Source: Deinococcales bacterium (lineage in GTDB: Bacteria; Deinococcota; Deinococci; Deinococcales; JAAFIG01). Taken from it: 63,992 bases of DNA. The stretch's first letter is position 1; every line of letters starts with the position of its first letter. Of this stretch, positions 26,957-35,900 are shown one piece after another. A model generated the notes under the pieces. It worked only from the letters and a program-made list of their open reading frames with translations, was not told the DNA's origin and did not search any database. Position numbers and translations under genes: made by a program. Where the stretch lies: assembly GCA_013298595.1 (NCBI GenBank), contig JAAFIG010000028.1, forward strand, positions 1 through 63,992, written 5' to 3'.

Positions 26957-28080
26957 GTGGCACAGTTTTCTTATTTAATCCAAGTACCCTCGAGTACGAT
27001 TTAGGGCAGCATCATCCATTTAAGAGTATTCGCCCCAAGGCAGTGAAGCATTTGCTCGAGTGCTACGGAGTTACTTTGCAAGTCCAAGATTTTACAGCAG
27101 CGACACTTGAAGATATTTTAACCGTGCATTCTCGAGGTTATGTACAACGGGTGATCAAAGCTTCTGGTGGTGAACCTGTGTCAGATGCACTCGAGTACGG
27201 TATTGGTACGTCTGACACACCAATTTTTCCAAAAATGCACGAAGCTACCTCGAGTGTGGTTGGTGGTACTTTACAAGCGGCTCGTTTAATTGCCAGTGGT
27301 CAGGCTTCTCGAGTCTTGTCTTTAGCGGGTGGTTTACATCACGCGCAACTTAGTTCGGGTGGTGGGTTTTGTGTGTATAACGATTTATCTGTGGCAATCC
27401 GAGCATTGACCGCGCAGGGTTTACGCGTTGCGTACCTAGATGTAGATGCTCATCATGGTGATGGTGTGCAGTGGTTGCATTATCAAGAAAATAATGTGTT
27501 AACCATTTCTTTGCACGAAACAGGGCGCTATTTATTTCCAGGCACTGGCAGCCCCTTTGAACTCGGACGCGGTGAAGGTTTGGGATACAGTTTGAACGTA
27601 CCACTCGAGCCTTACACCCAAGATCATTCCTACCTCGAGGCATTAGAACGAATCCTCGAGCCTGCCTTAAAATGGTTTTGTCCTGATGTTCTGGTTGTAC
27701 AAGGTGGTGCAGATTCTCACGAATTTGATCCATTGGCAGATTTGGGTTTAACGGTGCAAGGTTATGCCAATGTTTACAGGTACATTGTGCAACTTGCTGA
27801 GCAATACACCAATGGCAAAATTCTTGCCACAGGTGGTGGCGGCTATGCCACTTTACATGCTGTTCCGCGAGTCTGGGCACAACTTTACGCAGCGCTTGAA
27901 GGTATACAATTACCAGATACCATCCCTGCTGCTTGGCTCGAGTTTTGGCAACCAAAAAGTCAAGAAATTCTGCCCACAACCATGACCGATACACCACAAG
28001 AAATTCCACGTCTTGAGCAAATCGAAAGAGAAAATGCCAAAACGGTTACTCAATTACTCGAGGCTTGGGGAAAAAGGTAA
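26944..28080 (+). CDS. acuC: AcuC-like protein deacetylase (histone deacetylase family)
   Basis: A zinc-dependent lysine deacetylase that should reverse the AcuA modification. The 378-residue protein has the class I HDAC motifs: LSLAGGLHHAQ with the His pair, AYLDVDAHHGDGVQW with zinc ligands Asp and His, GGADSHEFDPLADLGLT with the third ligand Asp, and ATGGGGY with the Tyr. The GTG at 26944 or a TTG at 26953 may be the start; the former gives MATLSGTVFLF. The gene is translationally coupled to acuA. Confidence 0.93.
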   Translation: MATLSGTVFLFNPSTLEYDLGQHHPFKSIRPKAVKHLLECYGVTLQVQDFTAATLEDILTVHSRGYVQRVIKASGGEPVSDALEYGIGTSDTPIFPKMHEATSSVVGGTLQAARLIASGQASRVLSLAGGLHHAQLSSGGGFCVYNDLSVAIRALTAQGLRVAYLDVDAHHGDGVQWLHYQENNVLTISLHETGRYLFPGTGSPFELGRGEGLGYSLNVPLEPYTQDHSYLEALERILEPALKWFCPDVLVVQGGADSHEFDPLADLGLTVQGYANVYRYIVQLAEQYTNGKILATGGGGYATLHAVPRVWAQLYAALEGIQLPDTIPAAWLEFWQPKSQEILPTTMTDTPQEIPRLEQIERENAKTVTQLLEAWGKR

Positions 28081-28125
28081 GAGAAAGGCATAACAGCTAG
28101 AGATTTGCTTTTACCCTTTGCGTTG

Positions 28126-29166
28126 TTATTTCCTCTCCATTTCCTCAAGGACACGAATACGTTCTGGGGTAATTGGGTGAGTGCGAAAAATATCTTGAAT
28201 GGTTTTTTCGGTTTGGCTTGGTTTACTTTTTTCTCGGCTACCTTCTAAGTTTTCCAGCATGTCACGCATGGCTTTGGTGCTACCAACTGTCTCGAGCAAA
28301 TACTTACCAGCCACTTGATCAGATTGGAACTCAAATTCTTGACTGTAACCACTTTGTAAAAGTAAAGCAGGTAAGCTGGTACCTAAGCCAGCCACGCTGC
28401 TAAAATCACCAACAAAAATACCTGCTAGTAAGACAATACCAACACTTTGGTATAAATTTCGCAGTCCGTGACGATGAATCACATGTCCAACTTCGTGTGC
28501 CAACACAGCTTCGATCTCGAGATCGGATTTTGCAAGTTTCACCAGTTCATCGGTCATGACCACAGTGCCACTGGGTAAAGCAAACGCATTAGCACCAATT
28601 TCAGCACCACTGCGCAGCATTAATTCATAAGGGTAATCTTTACCAATACGGTTTTTGACTCGAGCAAAAATGCTTTGTAACTGAGCAGCTCGAGTTGCCG
28701 ACAACTTGGTTTTTTGTAGTAAATTGCCATCAATACTTTTGAATGCCGAATCGGTAATGGTTTTAAGCACCGAAATAGGTGTCACTGCCGCCGCTTGAGC
28801 TGCAATCCAAGGCACGCCAAAACGAATAAAACCAACAGTTGCAAGGATGAGACCAACAAAGCAAACCAATACCAAACGCCAACTCTGCTCGAGTTTATGA
28901 ACAAAACGCATGCCTTTATTTGCCCCTAAACTTTGTTCAAGCGCAGCAACGGCAGTAAAATCAATAGACTCGAGTTTTTCACCAGAACGCAATTTTATAA
29001 CCCGAGTGGTTTTACCAAGGATCGGTTCGATACGAATATCTGTTAAAGCTTTTTGCAGACTTATATCCGAACCAATAATCTCGAGCGTCTGCCCAGATAC
29101 TGTCACATTGACAGGGTAAGCATGAGCGGTTTTGCCGTCAAAAAAATTGGCTTTAAAAGTTGTCAT
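28126..29166 (-). CDS. M48-family membrane metalloprotease
   Basis: A zinc protease of 346 residues. An N-terminal beta-rich domain (about 1-85, MTTFKANFFDGKTAHAYPV) precedes one membrane helix (about 98-118, LVLVCFVGLILATVGFI). The peptidase domain shows EAVLAHEVGHVIHRHG (HEXXH) and a downstream QSDQVAGKYLLE that may give the third ligand (the usual motif is ExDxxA; the first Glu lies in EFEFQSD). This resembles BepA/HtpX-type envelope quality control. Its start overlaps the stop of the DUF898 gene by four bases, a known pairing of YjgN-like proteins with M48 proteases. Confidence 0.9.
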   Translation of the reverse strand: MTTFKANFFDGKTAHAYPVNVTVSGQTLEIIGSDISLQKALTDIRIEPILGKTTRVIKLRSGEKLESIDFTAVAALEQSLGANKGMRFVHKLEQSWRLVLVCFVGLILATVGFIRFGVPWIAAQAAAVTPISVLKTITDSAFKSIDGNLLQKTKLSATRAAQLQSIFARVKNRIGKDYPYELMLRSGAEIGANAFALPSGTVVMTDELVKLAKSDLEIEAVLAHEVGHVIHRHGLRNLYQSVGIVLLAGIFVGDFSSVAGLGTSLPALLLQSGYSQEFEFQSDQVAGKYLLETVGSTKAMRDMLENLEGSREKSKPSQTEKTIQDIFRTHPITPERIRVLEEMERK

Positions 29167-30278
29167 AAACCAACATCCACATTGAAGAAATCAGTGGCAG
29201 CATCGCCTAAGGCACTTTGTTGTTGATCGTTTAAATCGGCAGCGATGCTATCTAAATCACCTTTGCTGGTAATACTGATATGGCTGAGTAAATACTTGAC
29301 ATGACGTACTTTTGCCCATGCAGAAAGTAGACCAAGTGAAAAAATAATAGCAACAAGGTTTGAGAAACGAATCCACATGATATCTCTGGCGCGTAGATCG
29401 CTATTAAAGACCATAAAATCACCAGCTCGAGATTGGTTTAGAGTGTAATTGACTGTGCGAGCATAAACAAATTGTTGTAAGAAAACACTGCCAAAAATAA
29501 TGACAATGTAAATACTAATCAGTAAACTAATGATTCCAGATATACCGCCTAAACCAGATAGGCTAGTAGCTCGAGTGGTTAATAATCCTTGTGTGGTAAT
29601 AAATACAGGAATGGCAACCAAAACCCCAATGCCAAAAGCACTGGCGTAAATACTGTAAAATGTGCCACTGGTGCCAAGAAATTTGTTTTTCAGCGAACCA
29701 AAAGCAGCATTGCCAAGTACCCATTGGCGTTGCCGAAAAGCAATGTACGGGAATGCCAGACCAAGTGTAGGAATAGTCAGTAGTGGCAACAAAGCATAAT
29801 GAATATAACTATCCATTAAATTGCCATGAAAACGAAAACGAATATTGCGATATGAACTATTAAACGCCAGAAAGCGCATACTCTGAAAAATCAGATACGG
29901 AAATGCCACAGCTAAAGCTAAGCCAGCTGCACTTGCCCAAAGTGGTGCAAAATTTGTTACCAACGAATAAATAAGGAATAAACCACCAACAATTAAATTG
30001 CCTTTCAGAATTGGAATGGGTTGCCCAAGGTACTCAAATCCATGCTCTGCAAGCCGAGTATTGGCATAAAAATACTGCCGAGTTCGCACTTTTGCCCAAG
30101 CTGCATAAATACCAAGTGTGATAATTGTCAAAAAAACATTGACAATCCAAATCCGAAAATATTCCCCTGCCGAACCCGTAAATTCAAACCGATGTACTTG
30201 TGTACGTAGCACAGGTGGCGGTGCTGGTGGTATTTGAGGCTCGTATTGAGGTCTGCCATAAACATAGTCATCTTGCAT
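29163..30278 (-). CDS. DUF898 (YjgN-like) membrane protein
   Basis: A 371-residue protein that opens with a Pro-rich cytoplasmic segment, then RFEFTGSAGEYFRIWIVNVFLTIITLGIYAAWAKVR, typical of DUF898, which recurs in shortened form near the C-terminus (DIMWIRFSNLVAIIFSLGLLSAWAKVRHVKYL). About eight membrane helices. The function of DUF898 proteins is not established. The ATG at 30278 has GGGAG as ribosome site; the 8-residue extension upstream is less likely. It is coupled to the M48 protease gene. Confidence 0.9.
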   Translation of the reverse strand: MQDDYVYGRPQYEPQIPPAPPPVLRTQVHRFEFTGSAGEYFRIWIVNVFLTIITLGIYAAWAKVRTRQYFYANTRLAEHGFEYLGQPIPILKGNLIVGGLFLIYSLVTNFAPLWASAAGLALAVAFPYLIFQSMRFLAFNSSYRNIRFRFHGNLMDSYIHYALLPLLTIPTLGLAFPYIAFRQRQWVLGNAAFGSLKNKFLGTSGTFYSIYASAFGIGVLVAIPVFITTQGLLTTRATSLSGLGGISGIISLLISIYIVIIFGSVFLQQFVYARTVNYTLNQSRAGDFMVFNSDLRARDIMWIRFSNLVAIIFSLGLLSAWAKVRHVKYLLSHISITSKGDLDSIAADLNDQQQSALGDAATDFFNVDVGL

Positions 30279-30341
30279 GAATTCACTCCCAGCCTCGAGC
30301 ATACAAGAAAAACTGTTTTTTCGTGCCGCAACTGACCAAAT

Positions 30342-31007
30342 CTAATCAATCACTCGCCAGCCACGTTGTTTAGCAATTTCCTCGAGTTCGGTATCGCCAC
30401 TGGCAACGATGGCTTCTTGAGCTAACTCGAGCATGGGAATATCTGGCATGGTGTCGCCGTAAGCTTTGCTTAGTGTGTTACCTGCTAAATATGTCTCGAG
30501 GCGTTGGCGTTTTGTATTACCAACATTGATTGCACCAATAATTTTGCCTGTTAATTTGTCATTGATGATCTCGAGTGGTGTACCCACCACTTCAAATCCG
30601 TAATGCGCTGCAACTGCTTTAAGTACAGGTTCGTAGGTACCACTGACAATAATCACTCGAGCATCAGCAGCTTTGGCTTGTATAAGTTCGTTAATTACAT
30701 TTTGGCGCATGTTTGGTAAAACCTGATGTTTGGCAATCCATTCGGCAATACCAGTAAATTCGGTCTCGGTAAGCCCTGCAAATAACTGCATCACTCGAGC
30801 TGTCCAAAGATTCTGAAATTCGCGTTTGGGTAATAACCCCATTTTACTCAAGAAAAAAGATGGCAATTGAGTAAAAAAGAACCATTGAAAATCTCGTTTA
30901 TGCCCATGAGCCTCGAGGTACGCCCGTATTCCACGCCATGTTTCACCAGTGGTGAGTGTCCCCTCGAGATCCGAAGCAATGATAATTTGGCTGTTTTGCT
31001 GAGTCAT
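30342..31007 (-). CDS. HAD-IB family hydrolase (SerB-like phosphatase)
   Basis: A 221-residue HAD protein. Motif I is SDLEGTLT (Asp13 nucleophile), motif II IIVSGTYEPV, motif III lies around GNTKRQRLE, and motif IV reads KAYGDTMPDIPML. The usual second Asp of DxDGT is Glu15 here. The helical cap (about 25-100) is of the SerB/HAD-IB kind. The substrate is not evident: phosphoserine, phospholipid or sugar phosphates are possible. Confidence 0.85.
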   Translation of the reverse strand: MTQQNSQIIIASDLEGTLTTGETWRGIRAYLEAHGHKRDFQWFFFTQLPSFFLSKMGLLPKREFQNLWTARVMQLFAGLTETEFTGIAEWIAKHQVLPNMRQNVINELIQAKAADARVIIVSGTYEPVLKAVAAHYGFEVVGTPLEIINDKLTGKIIGAINVGNTKRQRLETYLAGNTLSKAYGDTMPDIPMLELAQEAIVASGDTELEEIAKQRGWRVID

Positions 31008-31041
31008 GAGTTCCTTGGGTGTTTCTAGCCTTTGTTTTTCG

Positions 31042-31416
31042 CTAAGCCTTTACAGCTGTAATCGCAATTGTGCATCTCGAGATACAAACTAATTTCCCTG
31101 CTTCATCTGTTATTTGAATATCCCAGATGTGGGTGGTTTTGCCTCGGTGCAGTGGGGTAGCGGTGGCGGTCACATAGCCATCGCGTTTTGGTCGGATGTG
31201 ATTAGCATTGATCTCGAGTCCAAAAGCAGTTTCGTTATTTTCGGCAACATTGAGGTAAGCACCAAAACTGGCAACAGTTTCGGCAAGGGCAACCGATGCT
31301 CCGCCGTGTAAGAAACCAAAGGGTTGATGGACAATGGGTTGTACAGGCATTTTAGCGACCACTCGGTCTTTTGTGGATTCGAGAACTTCGATGCCGAGGT
31401 GTTCGATCAGGGTCAT
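31042..31416 (-). CDS. Hotdog-fold thioesterase (YbdB/YdiI/PaaI group)
   Basis: A 124-residue acyl-CoA thioesterase. The core IVHQPFGFLHGGASVALAETVASFGA is the PaaI/YdiI signature with catalytic Glu in the helix ALAETVAS. AKMPVQPIVHQ and NHIRPKRDGYVTATATPLHRG complete the fold. It overlaps the upstream thioesterase gene by four bases and is the last gene of the TetR-thioesterase-thioesterase unit. The natural acyl-CoA is unknown (phenylacetate or menaquinone pathway esters are usual for the family). Confidence 0.92.
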   Translation of the reverse strand: MTLIEHLGIEVLESTKDRVVAKMPVQPIVHQPFGFLHGGASVALAETVASFGAYLNVAENNETAFGLEINANHIRPKRDGYVTATATPLHRGKTTHIWDIQITDEAGKLVCISRCTIAITAVKA

Positions 31417-31910
31417 AACGTACCGCCTGGTTTGAAAATCTGAAATGTGGCACTGGCATGGGCGTACAATTTGCCATCTTCGCCTAGCAATTTGGCTTCA
31501 GCAGTGGCAATGCTGCGCCCAAAATGAACGATTTTGCCTTCAGCAATAACCTTACCAGTGTTTGTGGTCATGGCACGAACATATTTAATGCCTAAATCTA
31601 TGGTGCTCGAGACCATACCAGCAGGAATCATGGCTTGAACCGCGCAGCCTAAGGCGCTGTCAAGAATGGCAGCGGCGTACCCACCATGAATTGTGCCAAT
31701 AGGGTTGTTCAGATAATCCTCAGTTATGCCTTCAAAAATGGCATGTCCAGCTTCGATTTTGACTAAGGTAAAACCAAGGGTATTAGCAATGCTTGGGGCG
31801 GGTAATTCGCCACGCAGCATGGCTTGCAGCGATTCCAACCCAGTCATTTCCAGAACTTCTTGACTCGAGATACGACGCGGATCGTAGGTATAAGAACGGG
31901 TTTTCAACAT
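31413..31910 (-). CDS. PaaI-like hotdog thioesterase
   Basis: A 165-residue hotdog protein with NNPIGTIHGGYAAAILDSALGCAVQAMI and IDLGIKYVRAMTTNTGKVIAEG. The helix carries Asp (ILDSALG) where the sister gene has Glu, the two common variants of the catalytic acid. The ATG at 31910 is chosen: GGAGG lies six bases upstream, while the ATG at 31916 would abut it. The tetR stop lies between, so translation is coupled. Confidence 0.9.
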   Translation of the reverse strand: MLKTRSYTYDPRRISSQEVLEMTGLESLQAMLRGELPAPSIANTLGFTLVKIEAGHAIFEGITEDYLNNPIGTIHGGYAAAILDSALGCAVQAMIPAGMVSSTIDLGIKYVRAMTTNTGKVIAEGKIVHFGRSIATAEAKLLGEDGKLYAHASATFQIFKPGGTL

Positions 31911-31912
31911 GA

Positions 31913-32527
31913 TCATCCTCCAGCGTACAAAAAGGCTTTAGACTCTAGTCCATCAATATGCTGCTCGAGGAATTTCAGGACTCGTTCAATATGAATGGTG
32001 TCGCGGTACATCTTGGATAACATCACTGCGCCTTCAAGCGATGCCAGCATTACACTTGAGAAAGCTTCAGGGTCTAAGTCGCGGCGCAACTCACCGCTGG
32101 CAATGCCTCTCTCGAGAATGCCTTTAATCGCGGTTCGCCACCCTTCAAGCGCACGGCGCACACTAGGGCGTAAGCTTGGCAAAGCATCATCAGCTTCGAT
32201 AGCCGCATTGAGCATGGGGCAGCCACCACGAATTGGTGGGTCGGTCAGAAAACTCTGAAAGACTTCTAGCACAGCTTTTAACCTCGATTTGGCATCACGG
32301 CGTTCCTCGAGCAAGGTGTTATACCGAGCTTCAACTTTTTGAATGGCAAACAAAAAAGCTTGTTGCATCAGGCTCTCTTTGTTTTCAAAATGATTATAAA
32401 TGCCCCCTTTCTCGAGTTTGGTGGCGGTCATAATGTCGGATAAGCTGGTACTGGCATAGCCTTGGCGGTTAAATAAAACCGCGCTTTGCTCGAGAATCAG
32501 TTCTTTGGTGCGTTCACCTTTTCGCAT
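31913..32527 (-). CDS. TetR/AcrR-family regulator of the thioesterase operon
   Basis: A 204-residue regulator with HTH TKELILEQSAVLFNRQGYASTSLSDIMTATKLEKGGIYNHFENKESLM and a TetR_C ligand domain (RGGCPMLNAAIEADDALPSLR is seen in YxaF/LmrA-type members). AAGGAA precedes the ATG. It leads the operon with the two thioesterases, so it probably senses an acyl-CoA or an aromatic compound. ACCAAGTGGT, a near-palindrome about 40 bases upstream (32557-32566), may be its operator. Confidence 0.9.
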   Translation of the reverse strand: MRKGERTKELILEQSAVLFNRQGYASTSLSDIMTATKLEKGGIYNHFENKESLMQQAFLFAIQKVEARYNTLLEERRDAKSRLKAVLEVFQSFLTDPPIRGGCPMLNAAIEADDALPSLRPSVRRALEGWRTAIKGILERGIASGELRRDLDPEAFSSVMLASLEGAVMLSKMYRDTIHIERVLKFLEQHIDGLESKAFLYAGG

Positions 32528-32528
32528 A

Positions 32529-32982
32529 AAACTTCCTTAGATGAGAATAAAAAAAACCACTTGGTCTTTTTTAACGCTACGACAACGTGACCGAAATTGT
32601 CAAGCAGAAAACAAGCTAAAACAGTAAAACCACCGCTATGACAGCTTTATGAGAAAAACAGCTTTTTCATGACAAGCCACTTGACTCCCTCTCACACAAT
32701 GCAAAACCCAAACCTGCAGTAAATTCGACCAAGACACACTTAGAGTTGACTTTGCATCCTCTCATCATGGTAAAATCTGAGATGGAGCAGATCACAACAG
32801 AACCACTCGCCATCAAAAGCGAAACCCCAAACGGTTCTCGAGTACCTGCAACGTGCAACGCCTACGCCAAAAGAACCATCAGGGACACCCTCGAGAGAGG
32901 AAACACGGCAACTCGCCTTGAGACCCCCTTATAAGTTTCTGAGTAACCATAAAGCCGCGCATAACTCTTTTAGGGGGTAGTA
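32529..32982. other. Intergenic region with slpA promoter and long leader
   Basis: No gene is seen. Facing slpA, TTGACT (32746-32751) and TAAAAT (32771-32776, spacing 19) could form a promoter with a leader of about 200 bases. In the leader ACCCCCT (32923-32929) is the exact complement of the slpA ribosome site AGGGGGT (32972-32978). The left end holds the TetR promoter. Confidence 0.5.
32923..32978 (+). promoter_or_regulatory. Possible ribosome-site sequestering hairpin of slpA
   Basis: ACCCCCT at 32923-32929 can pair over seven bases with AGGGGGT at 32972-32978, which contains the slpA Shine-Dalgarno, closing a loop of 42 bases. This could mask the start codon unless another fold or a protein opens it. 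Confidence 0.4.
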
Positions 32983-35900
32983 ATGAAGAAATTCCCAGCA
33001 GCCATGTTGTTGACTGCAGCGCTCAGTGCCGGTGCAACCGCATTCGCGCAAGCAGGCACCAACCCAACAGGGCAGGTAGACCCAGCCTCTGCCCAAACCC
33101 AAAACCAGAAACCAGCGGAATTGAAAGACATTCCAGCCGGTCACTGGGCATCCGAAGCTGTCAAAGTAGCAGCGAACTGCGGTATCGTTCGTGGCTTCCC
33201 AGACGGCACTTTCCGTGGTAACGAACCCGTCAGCCGTTACCAAGCAGCTGCTATCGTGGCTCGTTTGCTCGACGCAATTCGCAATGGCGAATGTGGCATT
33301 CCTAAGTATGCTACCCAAGCCGACCTGCAAGCTGCTGTGACTGCTGTCAATACTCGTATTGATAACATCAACACAACAGGCACACCAACCTTGAGTGCAG
33401 CCGACCTTGTTGCATTGCAAAATGCCATCCAAGAACTCGCTGCTGACCTTGCCCAACTCGGAGTCCGCGTAGCAGACCTCGAGGACAACGCTGTTTCCCA
33501 AGACGACTTGGCTCGAGTTGAAGAAATCGCAACCCAAGCCCGCGACCTTGCCGAAGCCGCTGCTGCTGCTGCCCAAGAAGCAAACGACACCGCAACAGGT
33601 GCTCTTGACACTGCAACAGGCGCACAAAGCACAGCCGACGAAGCACTTGCTGCCGCTGCTGCTGCCCAACAAACAGCTGACGATGCTGCTGCTGCTATCG
33701 AAGCTGCCCAACAAACAGCCGATGATGCCCTCGACGCTGCTGCCAATGCTCAACAAGCAGCCGACGATGCAATGGCAGTTGCTGAAGCTGCCCAACAAAG
33801 CGCTGACGATGCACTCGCTGCTGCTGCCGCTGCTCAACAAAGCGCCGACGATGCCGTTGCCGCTGCTGAAACAGCCCAAAGCACAGCCGACGAAGCACTC
33901 GCCGCTATCACCGCTGCTCAAGAAGCCGCCGACGCAGCCCTTGCCGCTGCTGAAGTCGCCCAACAAACAGCTGACGACGCATTGGCACTTGCCCAAGCTG
34001 CCCAACCAGCCGGCGATTACGCAACCAACGAAGACCTCGCAAGCGTTGCAGAAACAGCCAGCCAAGCAAAAGACTTGGCAGAAGCCGTAGCTGCTGCCCT
34101 CGAGACTGCAAGTGGTGGCTCAATTGACCTTGGCGCAATTAGCGACCTCCAAGATCAAATCGAAGCAGCCAGCATTGCCGCTGACACAGCACTTGCTCAA
34201 TCCCGCGAACTCCAAGACCGCTACGACGAACTCAACGGACGCGTAGACGACCTCGAGAGCCAACTCGGTGAACTCGGCGCAACCGTCGAAGGACAAGCAG
34301 ACAGCATCGCAGCTCTCAACGACCTTGTTGTCTTGCTCAACCAAGACACACTGTCACTCCAAGACCGCGTCACCCAACTCGAGCGTGGACTTGCAGACAC
34401 CACAGCTGCATTCGACGACGTAGCCGCAAACGCAGCCAGCCAAGAAGACCTCGAGTCTTTACGCGAATTCACCACACTCCTCCGCCGCGACCAAACAGCT
34501 TTGTCTGACCGCGTAGGCGAACTCGAAGCTCGAGTTGGACGTGTAGAGAACCGCGTGACAGCTGTTGAAGGACGCGTTAGTGCATTGGAAGCCAATGCGT
34601 TCACTATCAGTGGAACAATTGGGCTTAGCTACCGCCGCTCCAGTGTTTGGCGCGAAGATGGCAACAGCTTAGCCGCTTTTGATTTCGACATTGACCGTCT
34701 TGCATTGCCAAATGGTGGATTTAATGGTGGTTTCTCGAGCGGTACTGGCGATGGTTCCGTAAGTACTAACGCCCGTACATTCTCTGATTTTGCTGGTGGT
34801 GACGGTGGTACAAACGGAACCCGTTCTGTTAATGCTAACGGTCAATCAGGTCAATTAGTACGTCTCGAGGGTCGTATTGCCCCAAGTGTTACATTGAACT
34901 TTGGTTTCAAACCACGTGCTTTGATTGGTGCAACAACCAATGGTTTGGGTAACACTTTCTCAATCACATTAAACTTGGCTTTGGTCACATCAACCCCATT
35001 TAGTGGTACAAGTGGTGGACGTGACTCAGTTGTCAATCCAGCCACATTTAGCCTTAGCAGCTTAGCTTTGGCTTATGAGGTTGGTTCAGCTCCGTTGCTT
35101 ATTAAGTTTGGTGTCAATGTTGGCTTTGCTTTCACTAAGTATGGTTTTGCTAACTCTGGTGGCGTAGGTGATGGTATTGTCGCGTCTCTCGATGGTGCTG
35201 GTTTGTTGCCACTTAATCCAAAACTTAGTGTTGTTTATCAATCACGTGGTGGTGCAGATGGCGACTTCTTCTACTTCACGGGTGCTAAAGGCTCCCTCAG
35301 CTTGTTGCCTGGTTTGACTGGCGGCGTTTACTACGTCGTTGGTGGAGAAGACATTATTACCAGTGCATTAACCCGCGATACAACCACACTGTATGGTTTA
35401 GACTTCAGCGGAAAACTCTTCGGCTTCCTTGACCTTAGTGGTGAATGGAACGCAAGCCAATTTGCTACTGCTACAAATGCAACAACAGTTAATCGGGTTG
35501 CAACATTTGTAAACGCAGGCGTTAACTTTGATCCATTCACTATCGGTGCAAACTGGCGTTATGTGGATGCTGGTTGGAGTGGCAACAGCTCCGACCTTTC
35601 TAATGATGGTGGACCATACGCAGATAACCAAACAGGCTTTGGTGTAACCCTTGGTGCAAAGAACTTGCTTGGTTTCCTAAACCTCAATGGTTACTTTGAT
35701 AGCCGTTCCTTACCAACAGGTAGTGCTGCTCCAGTGGGTAACGGACCTGGTCGCCCAGCAGGAATCAATTTCCAAGGTGGCTTACTCAGCACCAGCATGG
35801 ATACTAATGGTGCAACCAGCACAGGATCCACAGACTTTGGTGTTGTTGTTGGTTTGAACTTGGTTGGCTTTGATCTCCAAGGTTACTTCTTCAATGAATC

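Noticed and set aside
27350-28009. 219-residue frame opposite acuC
   Set aside because: Antisense shadow, His/Trp-rich composition, no promoter.
33600-34010. CRISPR-like array in slpA
   Set aside because: Repeats are in-frame coiled-coil units of variable length, with no constant repeat/unique spacer structure.
32929-34065. 378-residue Cys/Gly-rich frame opposite slpA
   Set aside because: Arises from the repeated coiled-coil codons read backwards; no start signals.
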